Below, in pieces: positions 40,496 through 56,060 of a DNA stretch of 64,000 nucleotides (positions within the stretch are counted from its first letter, which is position 1; each line of letters begins with the position of its first letter). The DNA is taken from the NCBI GenBank assembly GCA_963682025.1, contig CAVMKG010000169.1, forward strand, positions 49,362 to 113,361. The letters are read 5' to 3'. The DNA comes from Cordilura impudica (lineage: Eukaryota; Arthropoda; Insecta; Diptera; Scathophagidae). The position numbers were made by a program, and so were the translations under genes. The notes beneath the pieces are model-generated. The model worked only from the letters and a program-made list of their open reading frames with translations. It was not told the origin of the DNA and ran no database searches.

Positions 40496-42372
40496 TTGTG
40501 TGTCTTCAATTCCCTCTCGCAGCACATATTCTACGAAAGTGCAGAAGTCTCTTGTGTTTTACGTGAGTACCTGTCTCGTTGACATAACCTCACGGAGCTC
40601 TGAACACTGGATCGGAATATGCGCCGACCATCGCCCATTGTGTAGTGAAACTATACTCCGGTACAAATTCAAGATTTGTGCATTTGAGCAACAAATCCCA
40701 CTCCTTGGTGGGGAGTCGAGGCCTACCTTACACTCCTCTGCTGTTCTAGGGTCACAGCACCCGGTTGAATGCAACTCCACATCGAGCTATGCTCTCCCCG
40801 CGATTTGGGTATAAACCACAGCCACCACGATACTCCCCAAGGGGCCGTACCCTCAAGTCAGCTGGATTCAATGATCAATGAGGAGCATCTGACTTCCCGT
40901 GGTACCAGATATATATATATAGATATATAGCCTCCGGTCAGACTTCGTAGCAAAGCTACTACCAGTATGGCTCCAAACAGCTGTGGACTGGTGGCCATTC
41001 GAAGGCGTCAGTCCCACACCCATACACCCAGCCTGTGAGTGTATGGTCTTGTGTACACACGCATGCGTACATCCTGTGGAAGTAAACATGCGTGTGCGAT
41101 CAAACCCTTCTTAAACGTCTTCTTTTGAAGGCTTCGCACGCAAACTCATTCATACAACGCATTCTCTCATCATTCACAAGCACACCACTGACATCACAAC
41201 CATCGTCCGTCAATACGACACCCAGAGAATCCAGGTCCCGTATGTCCGAGTAAAAAGTGCATATGCACAAAACATGAAACCAGTCCTCGGTAAAAGGTCC
41301 ACAGTCACACTCAGACGTATTAGCCAAGGCTCTTCGATGCAAAAATGCGTTAAAAGACCCGTGGCCCGTAAGCAAAAATCCCAAACTCATACTGAAGCCA
41401 AAATCTGGACGTTTCGCCACGAACGTCACACCGTGAATGAAGGAGTATGTAACCCGTCCATTGTCACTACCGTCCCATCTATCTTGCCATCTTGAGACAA
41501 CACACTCGTTTAAGAGTGCCTTGCACTCCGTCCAGCTCTTACCACTAATGTCATCGTTAGTCACCCAATCGTCCTGCTACAATGGCTGTCCTTTGTTGAT
41601 CCTGTATGCATTACTTTTACGTATCACCTCCAAGTCAAGAGGGGCTACACCTACCAACACCTGTAAGGCCTCCGTGGAGACCGTACTACAACATGGCACA
41701 CAAGCGAGAAAGACTACCCGTTGACACGACATGATTTTCAGCTTTCCTCTGGTAGTCGTGACTACGCTGGACCACACCGAGGAGCCGTATGTTGCGCAAG
41801 CAACAAACAGTCCATTGTAAATGGTCCGCATAGAGCGCCTGCTGAGGCCCCAGTCATTCCTAAGAATGCGCCGGACACATCCCACCACACCAGTCAATTT
41901 CGCCTTAACACGCTCGAGATGAACCAAGAATTTCATACGCTCGCGCATTGTTATCCCCAAGGACTTGACCTCAGTCGCATACTTAAAGCTAACGCCATTG
42001 GCCCTAACAGTTGGAGGTCGATTTAGCGATAACCTGCCTTTCAGCAACATCATCACAGTTTTGTCCATTGCTACATCTACTCCTACTCGTCTACTCCAAT
42101 CGCAGACAATCTGAATCGCTTCCTCCCCCCTTCTCTCCAGCTCAGCACGAGACTGGCCTTCGCTAAGGACGAGCAAGTCATTTGCATATGCGCACACATT
42201 GTATGCAACCATCAGCCTCCGCAAAAGAGGATCCATCATTAGATTCCAAATAAATGGTCCGCAGATGGATCCCTGCGGACAACCTTTGACCACCTCAATG
42301 CACATGGACTCGTTCACACCAGCGACGCAAGCCCTCCTACCAGAGAAGTAGCTTTTCCATAACTCCAACTCT
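40496..42372 (-). mobile_element. 5'-truncated R1-like non-LTR retrotransposon
   Basis: Minus-strand LINE remnant: the C-terminal RT and C-terminal domain of ORF2 (41100-42368) followed by about 600 bp of 3' untranslated sequence with an AT microsatellite at about 40908-40928. There is no poly(A) at its 3' end. Its 5' truncation coincides with the first base of the (TTATTTA)n satellite. Much higher G+C than the surroundings. Confidence 0.85.
41100..42368 (-). pseudogene. LINE ORF2 fragment: RT C-terminal half and zinc-binding tail
   Basis: One frame of about 420 codons with a single TAG at 41577-41579. It enters within RT (WKSYFSGRRACVAG), then has CPQGSICGPFIWNLMMDPLL, the LINE RT signature seen in R1-type elements. 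The catalytic box reads CAYANDLLVL, with N replacing the first of the two aspartates of YADD. After the thumb (GITMRERMKFLVHLERVKAK) the C-terminal part carries ECDCGPFTEDWFHVLC, a CCHC-type cluster as in R1-clade ORF2 tails. N-terminal endonuclease and the first half of RT are missing. Confidence 0.88.
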
Positions 42373-45300
42373 TATTTATTATTTATTATTTATTATGTAT
42401 AATTTATTATTTATAATTTATTATTTATTATTTATTATTTATTATTTATTATTTATTATTTATTATTTATTATTTATTATTTATTATTTATTATTTATTA
42501 TTTATTATTTATTATTTATTATTTATTATTTATTATTTATTATTTATTATTTATTATTTATTATTTATTATTTATTATTTATTATTTATTATTTATTATT
42601 TATTATTTATTATTTATTATTTATTATTTATTATTTATTATTTATTATTTGTTATTTATTATTTATTATTTATTATTTATTATTTATTATTTATTTTTTA
42701 TTATTTATTATTTATTATTTATTATTTATTATTTATTATTTATTATTTATTATTTATTATTTATTATTTATTATTTATTATTTATTATTTATTATTTATT
42801 ATTTATTATTTATTATTTATTATTTATTATATATTATTTATTATTTATTATTTATTATTTATTATTTATTATTTATTATTTATTATTTATTATTTATTAT
42901 TTATTATTTATTATTTATTATTTATTATTTATTATTTATTATTTATTATTTATTATTTATTATTTATTATTTATTATTTATTATTTATTATTTATTATTT
43001 ATTATTTATTATTTATTATTTATTATTTATTATTTATTATTTATTATTTATTATTTATTATTTATTATTTATTATTTATTATTTATTATTTATTATTTAT
43101 TATTTATTATTTATTATTTATTATTTATTATTTATTATTTATTATTTATTATTTATTATTTATTATTTATTATTTATTATTTATTATTTATTATTTATTA
43201 TTTATTATTTATTATTTATTATTTATTATTTATTATTTATTATTTATTATTTATTATTTATTATTTATTATTTATTATTTATTATTTATTATTTATTATT
43301 TATTATTTATTATTTATTATTTATTATTTATTATTTATTATTTATTATTTATTATTTATTATTTATTATTTATTATTTATTATTTATTATTTATTATTTA
43401 TTATTTATTATTTATTATTTATTATTTATTATTTATTATTTATTATTTATTATTTATTATTTATTATTTATTATTTATTATTTATTATTTATTATTTATT
43501 ATTTATTATTTATTATTTATTATTTATTATTTATTATTTATTATTTATTATTTATTATTTATTATTTATTATTTATTATTTATTATTTATTATTTATTAT
43601 TTATTATTTATTATTTATTATTTATTATTTATTATTTATTATTTATTATTTATTATTTATTATTTATTATTTATTATTTATTATTTATTATTTATTATTT
43701 ATTATTTATTATTTATTATTTATTATTTATTATTTATTATTTATTATTTATTATTTATTATTTATTATTTATTATTTATTATTTATTATTTATTATTTAT
43801 TATTTATTATTTATTATTTATTATTTATTATTTATTATTTATTATTTATTATTTATTATTTATTATTTATTATTTATTATTTATTATTTATTATTTATTA
43901 TTTATTATTTATTATTTATTATTTATTATTTATTATTTATTATTTATTATTTATTATTTATTATTTATTATTTATTATTTATTATTTATTATTTATTATT
44001 TATTATTTATTATTTATTATTTATTATTTATTATTTATTATTTATTATTTATTATTTATTATTTATTATTTATTATTTATTATTTATTATTTATTATTTA
44101 TTATTTATTATTTATTATTTATTATTTATTATTTATTATTTATTATTTATTATTTATTATTTATTATTTATTATTTATTATTTATTATTTATTATTTATT
44201 ATTTATTATTTATTATTTATTATTTATTATTTATTATTTATTATTTATTATTTATTATTTATTATTTATTATTTATTATTTATTATTTATTATTTATTAT
44301 TTATTATTTATTATTTATTATTTATTATTTATTATTTATTATTTATTATTTATTATTTATTATTTATTATTTATTATTTATTATTTATTATTTATTATTT
44401 ATTATTTATTATTTATTATTTATTATTTATTATTTATTATTTATTATTTATTATTTATTATTTATTATTTATTATTTATTATTTATTATTTATTATTTAT
44501 TATTTATTATTTATTATTTATTATTTATTATTTATTATTTATTATTTATTATTTATTATTTATTATTTATTATTTATTATTTATTATTTATTATTTATTA
44601 TTTATTATTTATTATTTATTATTATTATTTATTATTTATTATTTATTATTTATTATTTATTATTTATTATTTATTATTTATTATTTATTATTTATTATTT
44701 ATTATTTATTATTTATTATTTATTATTTATTATTTATTATTTATTATTTATTATTTATTATTTATTATTTATTATTTATTATTTATTATTTATTATTTAT
44801 TATTTATTATTTATTATTTATTATTTATTATTTATTATTTATTATTTATTATTTATTATTTATTATTTATTATTTATTATTTATTATTTATTATTTATTA
44901 TTTATTATTTATTATTTATTATTATTATTTATTATTTATTATTTATTATTTATTATTTATTATTTATTATTTATTATTTATTATTTATTATTTATTATTT
45001 ATTATTTATTATTTATTATTTATTATTTATTATTTATTATTTATTATTTATTATTTATTATTTATTATTTATTATTTATTATTTATTATTTATTATTTAT
45101 TATTTATTATTTATTATTTATTATTTATTATTTATTATTTATTATTTATTATTTATTATTTATTATTTATTATTTATTATTTATTATTTATTATTTATTA
45201 TTTATTATTTATTATTTATTATTTATTATTTATTATTTATTATTTATTATTTATTATTTATTATTTATTATTTATTATTTATTATTTATTATTTATTATT

Positions 45301-48300
45301 TATTATTTATTATTTATTATTTATTATTTATTATTTATTATTTATTATTTATTATTTATTATTTATTATTTATTATTTATTATTTATTATTTATTATTTA
45401 TTATTTATTATTTATTATTTATTATTTATTATTTATTATTTATTATTTATTATTTATTATTTATTATTTATTATTTATTATTTATTATTTATTATTTATT
45501 ATTTATTATTTATTATTTATTATTTATTATTTATTATTTATTATTTATTTATTATTTATTATTTATTATTTATTATTTATTATTTATTATTTATTATTTA
45601 TTATTTATTATTTATTATTTATTATTTATTATTTATTATTTATTATTTATTATTTATTATTTATTATTTATTATTTATTATTTATTATTTATTATTTATT
45701 ATTTATTATTTATTATTTATTATTTATTATTTATTATTTATTATTTATTATTTATTATTTATTATTTATTATTTATTATTTATTATTTATTATTTATTAT
45801 TTATTATTTATTATTTATTATTTATTATTTATTATTTATTATTTATTATTTATTATTTATTATTTATTATTTATTATTTATTATTTATTATTTATTATTT
45901 ATTATTTATTATTTATTATTTATTATTTATTATTTATTATTTATTATTTATTATTTATTATTTATTATTTATTATTTATTATTTATTATTTATTATTTAT
46001 TATTTATTATTTATTATTTATTATTTATTATTTATTATTTATTATTTATTATTTATTATTTATTATTTATTATTTATTATTTATTATTTATTATTTATTA
46101 TTTATTATTTATTATTTATTATTTATTATTTATTATTTATTATTTATTATTTATTATTTATTATTTATTATTTATTATTTATTATTTATTATTTATTATT
46201 TATTATTTATTATTTATTATTTATTATTTATTATTTATTATTTATTATTTATTATTTATTATTTATTATTTATTATTTATTATTTATTATTTATTATTTA
46301 TTATTTATTATTTATTATTTATTATTTATTATTTATTATTTATTATTTATTATTTATTATTTATTATTTATTATTTATTATTTATTATTTATTATTTATT
46401 ATTTATTATTTATTATTTATTATTTATTATTTATTATTTATTATTTATTATTTATTATTTATTATTTATTATTTATTATTTATTATTTATTATTTATTAT
46501 TTATTATTTATTATTTATTATTTATTATTTATTATTTATTATTTATTATTTATTATTTATTATTTATTATTTATTATTTATTATTTATTATTTATTATTT
46601 ATTATTTATTATTTATTATTTATTATTTATTATTTATTATTTATTATTTATTATTTATTATTTATTATTTATTATTTATTATTTATTATTTATTATTTAT
46701 TATTTATTATTTATTATTTATTATTTATTATTTATTATTTATTATTTATTATTTATTATTTATTATTTATTATTTATTATTTATTATTTATTATTTATTA
46801 TTTATTATTTATTATTTATTATTTATTATTTATTATTTATTATTTATTATTTATTATTTATTATTTATTATTTATTATTTATTATTTATTATTTATTATT
46901 TATTATTTATTATTTATTATTTATTATTTATTATTTATTATTTATTATTTATTATTTATTATTTATTATTTATTATTTATTATTTATTATTTATTATTTA
47001 TTATTTATTATTTATTATTTATTATTTATTATTTATTATTTATTATTTATTATTTATTATTTATTATTTATTATTTATTATTTATTATTTATTATTTATT
47101 ATTTATTATTTATTATTTATTATTTATTATTTATTATTTATTATTTATTATTTATTATTTATTATTTATTATTTATTATTTATTATTTATTATTTATTAT
47201 TTATTATTTATTATTTATTATTTATTATTTATTATTTATTATTTATTATTTATTATTTATTATTTATTATTTATTATTTATTATTTATTATTTATTATTT
47301 ATTATTTATTATTTATTATTTATTATTTATTATTTATTATTTATTATTTATTATTTATTATTTATTATTTATTATTTATTATTTATTATTTATTATTTAT
47401 TATTTATTATTTATTATTTATTATTTATTATTTATTATTTATTATTTATTATTTATTATTTATTATTTATTATTTATTATTTATTATTTATTATTTATTA
47501 TTTATTATTTATTATTTATTATTTATTATTTATTATTTATTATTTATTATTTATTATTTATTATTTATTATTTATTATTTATTATTTATTATTTATTATT
47601 TATTATTTATTATTTATTATTTATTATTTATTATTTATTATTTATTATTTATTATTTATTATTTATTATTTATTATTTATTATTTATTATTTATTATTTA
47701 TTATTTATTATTTATTATTTATTATTTATTATTTATTATTTATTATTTATTATTTATTATTTATTATTTATTATTTATTATTTATTATTTATTATTTATT
47801 ATTTATTATTTATTATTTATTATTTATTATTTATTATTTATTATTTATTATTTATTATTTATTATTTATTATTTATTATTTATTATTTATTATTTATTAT
47901 TTATTATTTATTATTTATTATTTATTATTTATTATTTATTATTTATTATTTATTATTTATTATTTATTATTTATTATTTATTATTATTATTTATTATTTA
48001 TTATTTATTATTTATTATTTATTATTTATTATTTATTATTTATTATTTATTATTTATTATTTATTATTTATTATTTATTTTTTATTATTTATTATTTATT
48101 ATTTATTATTTATTATTTATTATTTATTATTTATTATTTATTATTTATTATTTATTATTTATTATTTATTATTTATTATTTATTATTTATTATTTATTAT
48201 TTATTATTTATTATTTATTATTTATTATTTATTATTTATTATTTATTATTTATTATTTATTATTTATTATTTATTATTTATTATTTATTATTTATTATTT

Positions 48301-51300
48301 ATTATTTATTATTTATTATTTATTATTTATTATTTATTATTTATTATTTATTATTTATTATTTATTATTTATTATTTATTATTTATTATTTATTATTTAT
48401 TATTTATTATTTATTATTTATTATTTATTATTTATTATTTATTATTTATTATTTATTATTTATTATTATTTATTTATTATTTATTATTTATTATTTATTA
48501 TTTATTATTTATTATTTATTATTTATTATTTATTATTTATTATTTATTATTTATTATTTATTATTTATTATTTATTATTTATTATTTATTATTTATTATT
48601 TATTATTTATTATTTATTATTTATTATTTATTATTTATTATTTATTATTTATTATTTATTATTTATTATTTATTATTTATTATTTATTATTTATTATTTA
48701 TTATTTATTATTTATTATTATTATTTATTATTTATTATTTATTATTTATTATTTATTATTTATTATTTATTATTTATTATTTATTATTTATTATTTATTA
48801 TTTATTATTTATTATTTATTATTTATTATTTATTATTTATTATTTATTATTTATTATTTATTATTTATTATTTATTATTTATTATTTATTATTTATTATT
48901 TATTATTTATTATTTATTATTTATTATTTATTATTTATTATTTATTATTTATTATTTATTATTTATTATTTATTATTTATTATTTATTATTTATTATTTA
49001 TTATTTATTATTTATTATTTATTATTAATTATTTATTATTTATTATTTATTATTTATTATTTATTATTTATTATTTGTTATTATTATTTATTATTTATTA
49101 TTTATTATTTATTATTTATTATTTATTATTTATTATTTATTATTTATTATTTATTATTTATTATTTATTATTTATTATTTATTATTTATTATTTATTATT
49201 TATTATTTATTATTTATTATTTATTATTTATTATTTATTATTTATTATTTATTATTTATTATTTATTATTTATTATTTATTATTTATTATTTATTATTTA
49301 TTATTTATTATTTATTATTTATTATTTATTATTTATTATTTATTATTTATTATTTATTATTTATTATTTATTATTTATTATTTATTATTTATTATTTATT
49401 ATTTATTATTTATTATTTATTATTTATTATTTATTATTTATTATTTATTATTTATTATTTATTATTTATTATTTATTATTTATTATTTATTATTTATTAT
49501 TTATTATTTATTATTTATTATTTATTATTTATTATTTATTATTTATTATTTATTATTTATTATTTATTATTTATTATTTATTATTTATTATTTATTATTT
49601 ATTATTTATTATTTATTATTTATTATTTATTATTTATTATTTATTATTTATTATTTATTATTTATTATTTATTATTTATTATTTATTATTTATTATTTAT
49701 TATTTATTATTTATTATTTATTATTTATTATTTATTATTTATTATTTATTATTTATTATTTATTATTTATTATTTATTATTTATTATTTATTATTTATTA
49801 TTTATTATTTATTATTTATTATTTATTATTTATTATTTATTATTTATTATTTATTATTTATTATTTATTATTTATTATTTATTATTTATTATTTATTATT
49901 TATTATTTATTATTTATTATTTATTATTTATTATTTATTATTTATTATTTATTATTTATTATTTATTATTTATTATTTATTATTTATTATTTATTATTTA
50001 TTATTTATTATTTATTATTTATTATTTATTATTTATTATTTATTATTTATTATTTATTATTTATTATTTATTATTTATTATTTATTATTTATTATTTATT
50101 ATTTATTATTTATTATTTATTATTTATTATTTATTATTTATTATTTATTATTTATTATTTATTATTTATTATTTATTATTTATTATTTATTATTTATTAT
50201 TTATTATTTATTATTTATTATTTATTATTTATTATTTATTATTTATTATTTATTATTTATTATTTATTATTTATTATTTATTATTTATTATTTATTATTT
50301 ATTATTTATTATTTATTATTTATTATTTATTATTTATTATTTATTATTATTATTTATTATTTATTATTTATTATTTATTATTTATTATTTATTATTTATT
50401 ATTTATTATTTATTATTTATTATTTATTATTTATTATTTATTATTTATTATTTATTATTTATTATTTATTATTTATTATTTATTATTTATTATTTATTAT
50501 TTATTATTTATTATTTATTATTTATTATTTATTATTTATTATTTATTATTTATTATTTATTATTTATTATTTATTATTTATTATTTATTATTTATTATTT
50601 ATTATTTATTATTTATTATTTATTATTTATTATTTATTATTTATTATTTATTATTTATTATTTATTATTTATTATTTATTATTTATTATTTATTATTTAT
50701 TATTTATTATTTATTATTTATTATTTATTATTTATTATTTATTATTTATTATTTATTATTTATTATTTATTATTTATTATTTATTATTTATTATTTATTA
50801 TTTATTATTTATTATTTATTATTTATTATTTATTATTTATTATTTATTATTTATTATTTATTATTTATTATTTATTATTTATTATTTATTATTTATTATT
50901 TATTATTTATTATTTATTATTTATTATTTATTATTTATTATTTATTATTTATTATTTATTATTTATTATTTATTATTTATTATTTATTATTTATTATTTA
51001 TTATTTATTATTTATTATTTATTATTTATTATTTATTATTTATTATTTATTATTTATTATTTATTATTTATTATTTATTATTTATTATTTATTATTTATT
51101 ATTTATTATTTATTATTTATTATTTATTATTTATTATTTATTATTTATTATTTATTATTTATTATTTATTATTTATTATTTATTATTTATTATTTATTAT
51201 TTATTATTTATTATTTATTATTTATTATTTATTATTTATTATTTATTATTTATTATTTATTATTTATTATTTATTATTTATTATTTATTTATTATTTATT

Positions 51301-54202
51301 ATTTATTATTTATTATTTATTATTTATTATTTATTATTTATTATTTATTATTTATTATTTATTATTTATTATTTATTATTTATTATTTATTATTTATTAT
51401 TTATTATTTATTATTTATTATTTATTATTTATTATTTATTATTTATTATTTATTATTTATTATTTATTATTTATTATTTATTATTTATTATTTATTATTT
51501 ATTATTTATTATTTATTATTTATTATTTATTATTTATTATTTATTATTTATTATTTATTATTTATTATTTATTATTTATTATTTATTATTTATTATTTAT
51601 TATTTATTATTTATTATTTATTATTTATTATTTATTATTTATTATTTATTATTTATTATTTATTATTTATTATTTATTATTTATTATTTATTATTTATTA
51701 TTTATTATTTATTATTTATTATTTATTATTTATTATTTATTATTTATTATTTATTATTTATTATTTATTATTTATTATTTATTATTTATTATTTATTATT
51801 TATTATTTATTATTTATTATTTATTATTTATTATTTATTATTTATTATTTATTATTTATTATTTATTATTTATTATTTATTATTTATTATTTATTATTTA
51901 TTATTTATTATTTATTATTTATTATTTATTATTTATTATTTATTATTTATTATTTATTATTTATTATTTATTATTTATTATTTATTATTTATTATTTATT
52001 ATTTATTATTTATTATTTATTATTTATTATTTATTATTTATTATTTATTATTTATTATTTATTATTTATTATTTATTATTTATTATTATTATTTATTATT
52101 TATTATTTATTATTTATTATTTATTATTTATTATTTATTATTTATTATTTATTATTTATTATTTATTATTTATTATTTATTATTTATTATTTATTATTTA
52201 TTATTTATTATTTATTATTTATTATTTATTATTTATTATTTATTATTTATTATTTATTATTTATTATTTATTATTTATTATTATTATTTATTATTTATTA
52301 TTTATTATTTATTATTTATTATTTATTATTTATTATTTATTATTTATTATTTATTATTTATTATTTATTATTTATTATTTATTATTTATTATTTATTATT
52401 TATTATTTATTATTTATTATTTATTATTTATTATTTATTATTTATTATTTATTATTTATTATTTATTATTTATTATTTATTATTTATTATTTATTATTTA
52501 TTATTTATTATTTATTATTTATTATTTATTATTTATTATTTATTATTTATTATTTATTATTTATTATTTATTATTTATTATTTATTATTTATTATTTATT
52601 ATTTATTATTTATTATTTATTATTTTATTTATTATTTATTATTTATTATTTATTATTATTATTTATTATTTATTATTTATTATTTATTTATTTATTATTT
52701 ATTATTTATTATTTTATTATTATTATTTATTATTTATTATTTATTATTTATTATTTATTATTTATTATTTATTATTTATTATTTATTATTTATTATTTAT
52801 TATTTATTATTTATTATTTATTATTTATTATTTATTATTTATTATTTATTATTTATTATTTATTATTATTATTTATTATTTATTATTTATTATTTATTAT
52901 TTATTATTTATTATTTATTATTTATTATTTATTATTTATTATTTATTATTTATTATTTTTTTATTATTTATTATTTATTATTTATTATTTATTATTTATT
53001 ATTTATTATTTATTATTTATTATTTATTATTTATTATTTATTATTTATTATTTATTATTTATTATTTATTATTTATTATTTATTATTTATTATTTATTTT
53101 ATTATTATTATTTATTATTTATTATTTATTATTTATTATTTATTATTTATTATTTATTATTTATTATTTATTATTTATTATTTATTATTTATTATTTTTT
53201 ATTTATTATTTATTATTTATTTATTTATTATTTATTATTTATTATTTATTATTTATTATTTATATTTATTATTTATTATTTATTATTTATTATTTATTAT
53301 TTATTATTTATTATTTATTATTTATTATTTATTATTTATTATTTATTATTTATTATTTATTATTTATTATTTATTATTTATTATTTATTATTTATTATTT
53401 ATTATTTATTATTTATTATTTATTATTTATTATTTATTATTTATTATTTATTATTTATTATTTATTATTTATTTTATTTATTATTTATTATTTATTATTT
53501 ATTTATTTATTTATTTATTATTTATTATTTATTATTTATTATTTTTATTTATTATTTATTATTTATTATATATTATTTTATTTTTTATTTATTATTTATT
53601 ATTTATTATTTATTATTTATTATTTATTATTTTTATTTATTATTTATTATTTATTATTTATTATTTATTATTTATTATTTATTATTATTATTTATTATTT
53701 ATTATTTATTATTTATTATTTATTATTTATTATTTATTATTTATTATTTATTATTTATTATTTATTATTTATTATTTATTATTTATTATTTATTATTATT
53801 TTTATTATTTATTATTTATTATTTATTATTATAATTTATTATTTATTATTTATTATTTATTATTTATTATTTATTATTTATTATTTATTATTTATTATTT
53901 ATTATTTATTATTTATTATTTATTATTTATTATTTATTATTTATTATTTATTATTATTATTTATTATTTATTTTTTATTATTAATTATTTATTATTTATT
54001 ATTTATTATTTTATTATTTATTATTTATTATTTATTATTTTTATTTATTATTTATTATTTATTATTTATTATTTATTATTTATTATTTATTATTTATTAT
54101 TTATTATTTATTATTTATTATTTATTATTTATTATTTATTATTTATTATTTATTATTTATTATTTATTATTTATTATTTATTATTTATTATTTATTATTT
54201 AT
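42373..54202. repeat. Heptamer satellite (TTATTTA)n, ~11.8 kb
   Basis: About 1690 copies of a 7-bp AT-only unit. The centre is very homogeneous with rare 1-nt deletions (e.g. 44621 and 44921). The left edge (42373-42420) and especially the right end (52620-54060) carry many indels and substitutions, as expected at array edges. It ends at an assembly gap. Because no heptamer permutation in this strand makes a stop, it gives artificial open frames of about 4000 codons (repeating YLLFII); these are not genes. Confidence 0.98.
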
Positions 54203-54402
54203 NNNNNNNNNNNNNNNNNNNNNNNNNNNNNNNNNNNNNNNNNNNNNNNNNNNNNNNNNNNNNNNNNNNNNNNNNNNNNNNNNNNNNNNNNNNNNNNNNN
54301 NNNNNNNNNNNNNNNNNNNNNNNNNNNNNNNNNNNNNNNNNNNNNNNNNNNNNNNNNNNNNNNNNNNNNNNNNNNNNNNNNNNNNNNNNNNNNNNNNNNN
54401 NN
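54203..54402. other. Assembly gap (200 N)
   Basis: A run of exactly 200 N separates two different heptamer satellites. A round number suggests a gap of unknown true length, so adjacency across it is not proven. Confidence 0.99.
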
Positions 54403-56060
54403 AATTTTTAATTTTTAATTTTTAATTTTTAATTTTTAATTTTTAATTTTTAATTTTTAATTTTTAATTTTTAATTTTTAATTTTTAATTTTTAATTTTT
54501 AATTTTTAATTTTTAATTTTTAATTTTTAATTTTTAATTTTTAATTTTTAATTTTTAATTTTTAATTTTTAATTTTTAATTTTTAATTTTTAATTTTTAA
54601 TTTTTAATTTTTAATTTTTAATTTTTAATTTTTAATTTTTAATTTTTAATTTTTAATTTTTAATTTTTAATTTTTAATTTTTAATTTTTAATTTTTAATT
54701 TTTAATTTTTAATTTTTAATTTTTAATTTTTAATTTTTAATTTTTAATTTTTAATTTTTAATTTTTAATTTTTAATTTTTAATTTTTAATTTTTAATTTT
54801 TAATTTTTAATTTTTAATTTTTAATTTTTAATTTTTAATTTTTAATTTTTAATTTTTAATTTTTAATTTTTAATTTTTAATTTTTAATTTTTAATTTTTA
54901 ATTTTTAATTTTTAATTTTTAATTTTTAATTTTTAATTTTTAATTTTTAATTTTTAATTTTTAATTTTTAATTTTTAATTTTTAATTTTTAATTTTTAAT
55001 TTTTAATTTTTAATTTTTAATTTTTAATTTTTAATTTTTAATTTTTAATTTTTAATTTTTAATTTTTAATTTTTAATTTTTAATTTTTAATTTTTAATTT
55101 TTAATTTTTAATTTTTAATTTTTAATTTTTAATTTTTAATTTTTAATTTTTAATTTTTAATTTTTAATTTTTAATTTTTAATTTTTAATTTTTAATTTTT
55201 AATTTTTAATTTTTAATTTTTAATTTTTAATTTTTAATTTTTAATTTTTAATTTTTAATTTTTAATTTTTAATTTTTAATTTTTAATTTTTAATTTTTAA
55301 TTTTTAATTTTTAATTTTTAATTTTTAATTTTTAATTTTTAATTTTTAATTTTTAATTTTTAATTTTTAATTTTTAATTTTTAATTTTTAATTTTTAATT
55401 TTTAATTTTTAATTTTTAATTTTTAATTTTTAATTTTTAATTTTTAATTTTTAATTTTTAATTTTTAATTTTTAATTTTTAATTTTTAATTTTTAATTTT
55501 TAATTTTTAATTTTTAATTTTTAATTTTTAATTTTTAATTTTTAATTTTTAATTTTTAATTTTTAATTTTTAATTTTTAATTTTTAATTTTTAATTTTTA
55601 ATTTTTAATTTTTAATTTTTAATTTTTAATTTTTAATTATTAATTTTTAATTTTTAATTCTTAATTTTGAATTTTTAATTATTAATTTTTAATTTTTAAT
55701 TTTTAATTTTTAATTTTTAATTTTTAATTTTTAATTTTTAATTTTTAATTTTTAATTTTTAATTTCTAATTTTTAATTTTTAATTTTTTATTTTTAATTT
55801 TTAATTTTTGATTTTTAATTTTTAATTTTTAGTTTTTAATTTTTGATTTTTAATTTTTAATTTTTAATTTTTAATTTTTAATTTTAATTTTTAATTTCTA
55901 ATTTTTAATTTTTAATTTTTAATTTTTAATTTATAATTTATAATTTTTTATTTTTAATTTTTAATTTTTAATTTCTAATTTTTAATTTTTAATTTCTAAT
56001 ATATTAATTTTTAATTTTTAATATTTTAATTTTTAAGCTTTAATTATTAATTTTTAATTT
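54403..56060. repeat. Heptamer satellite (AATTTTT)n
   Basis: A nearly perfect 7-bp array to about 55635, then increasingly mutated to 56060 before grading into a C-containing heptamer array. It has the same unit as 1-2664 in reverse orientation and as 58222-59478 in the same orientation. Confidence 0.97.

Noticed and set aside
41274..42026. Plus-strand open frames opposite the LINE
   Set aside because: Antisense shadows of the GC-richer LINE ORF2.
42395..54418. Two overlapping open frames of about 4000 codons
   Set aside because: Translation of a stop-free heptamer satellite (repeating YLLFII), partly through N bases. Several frames are open at once, so it is not a gene.
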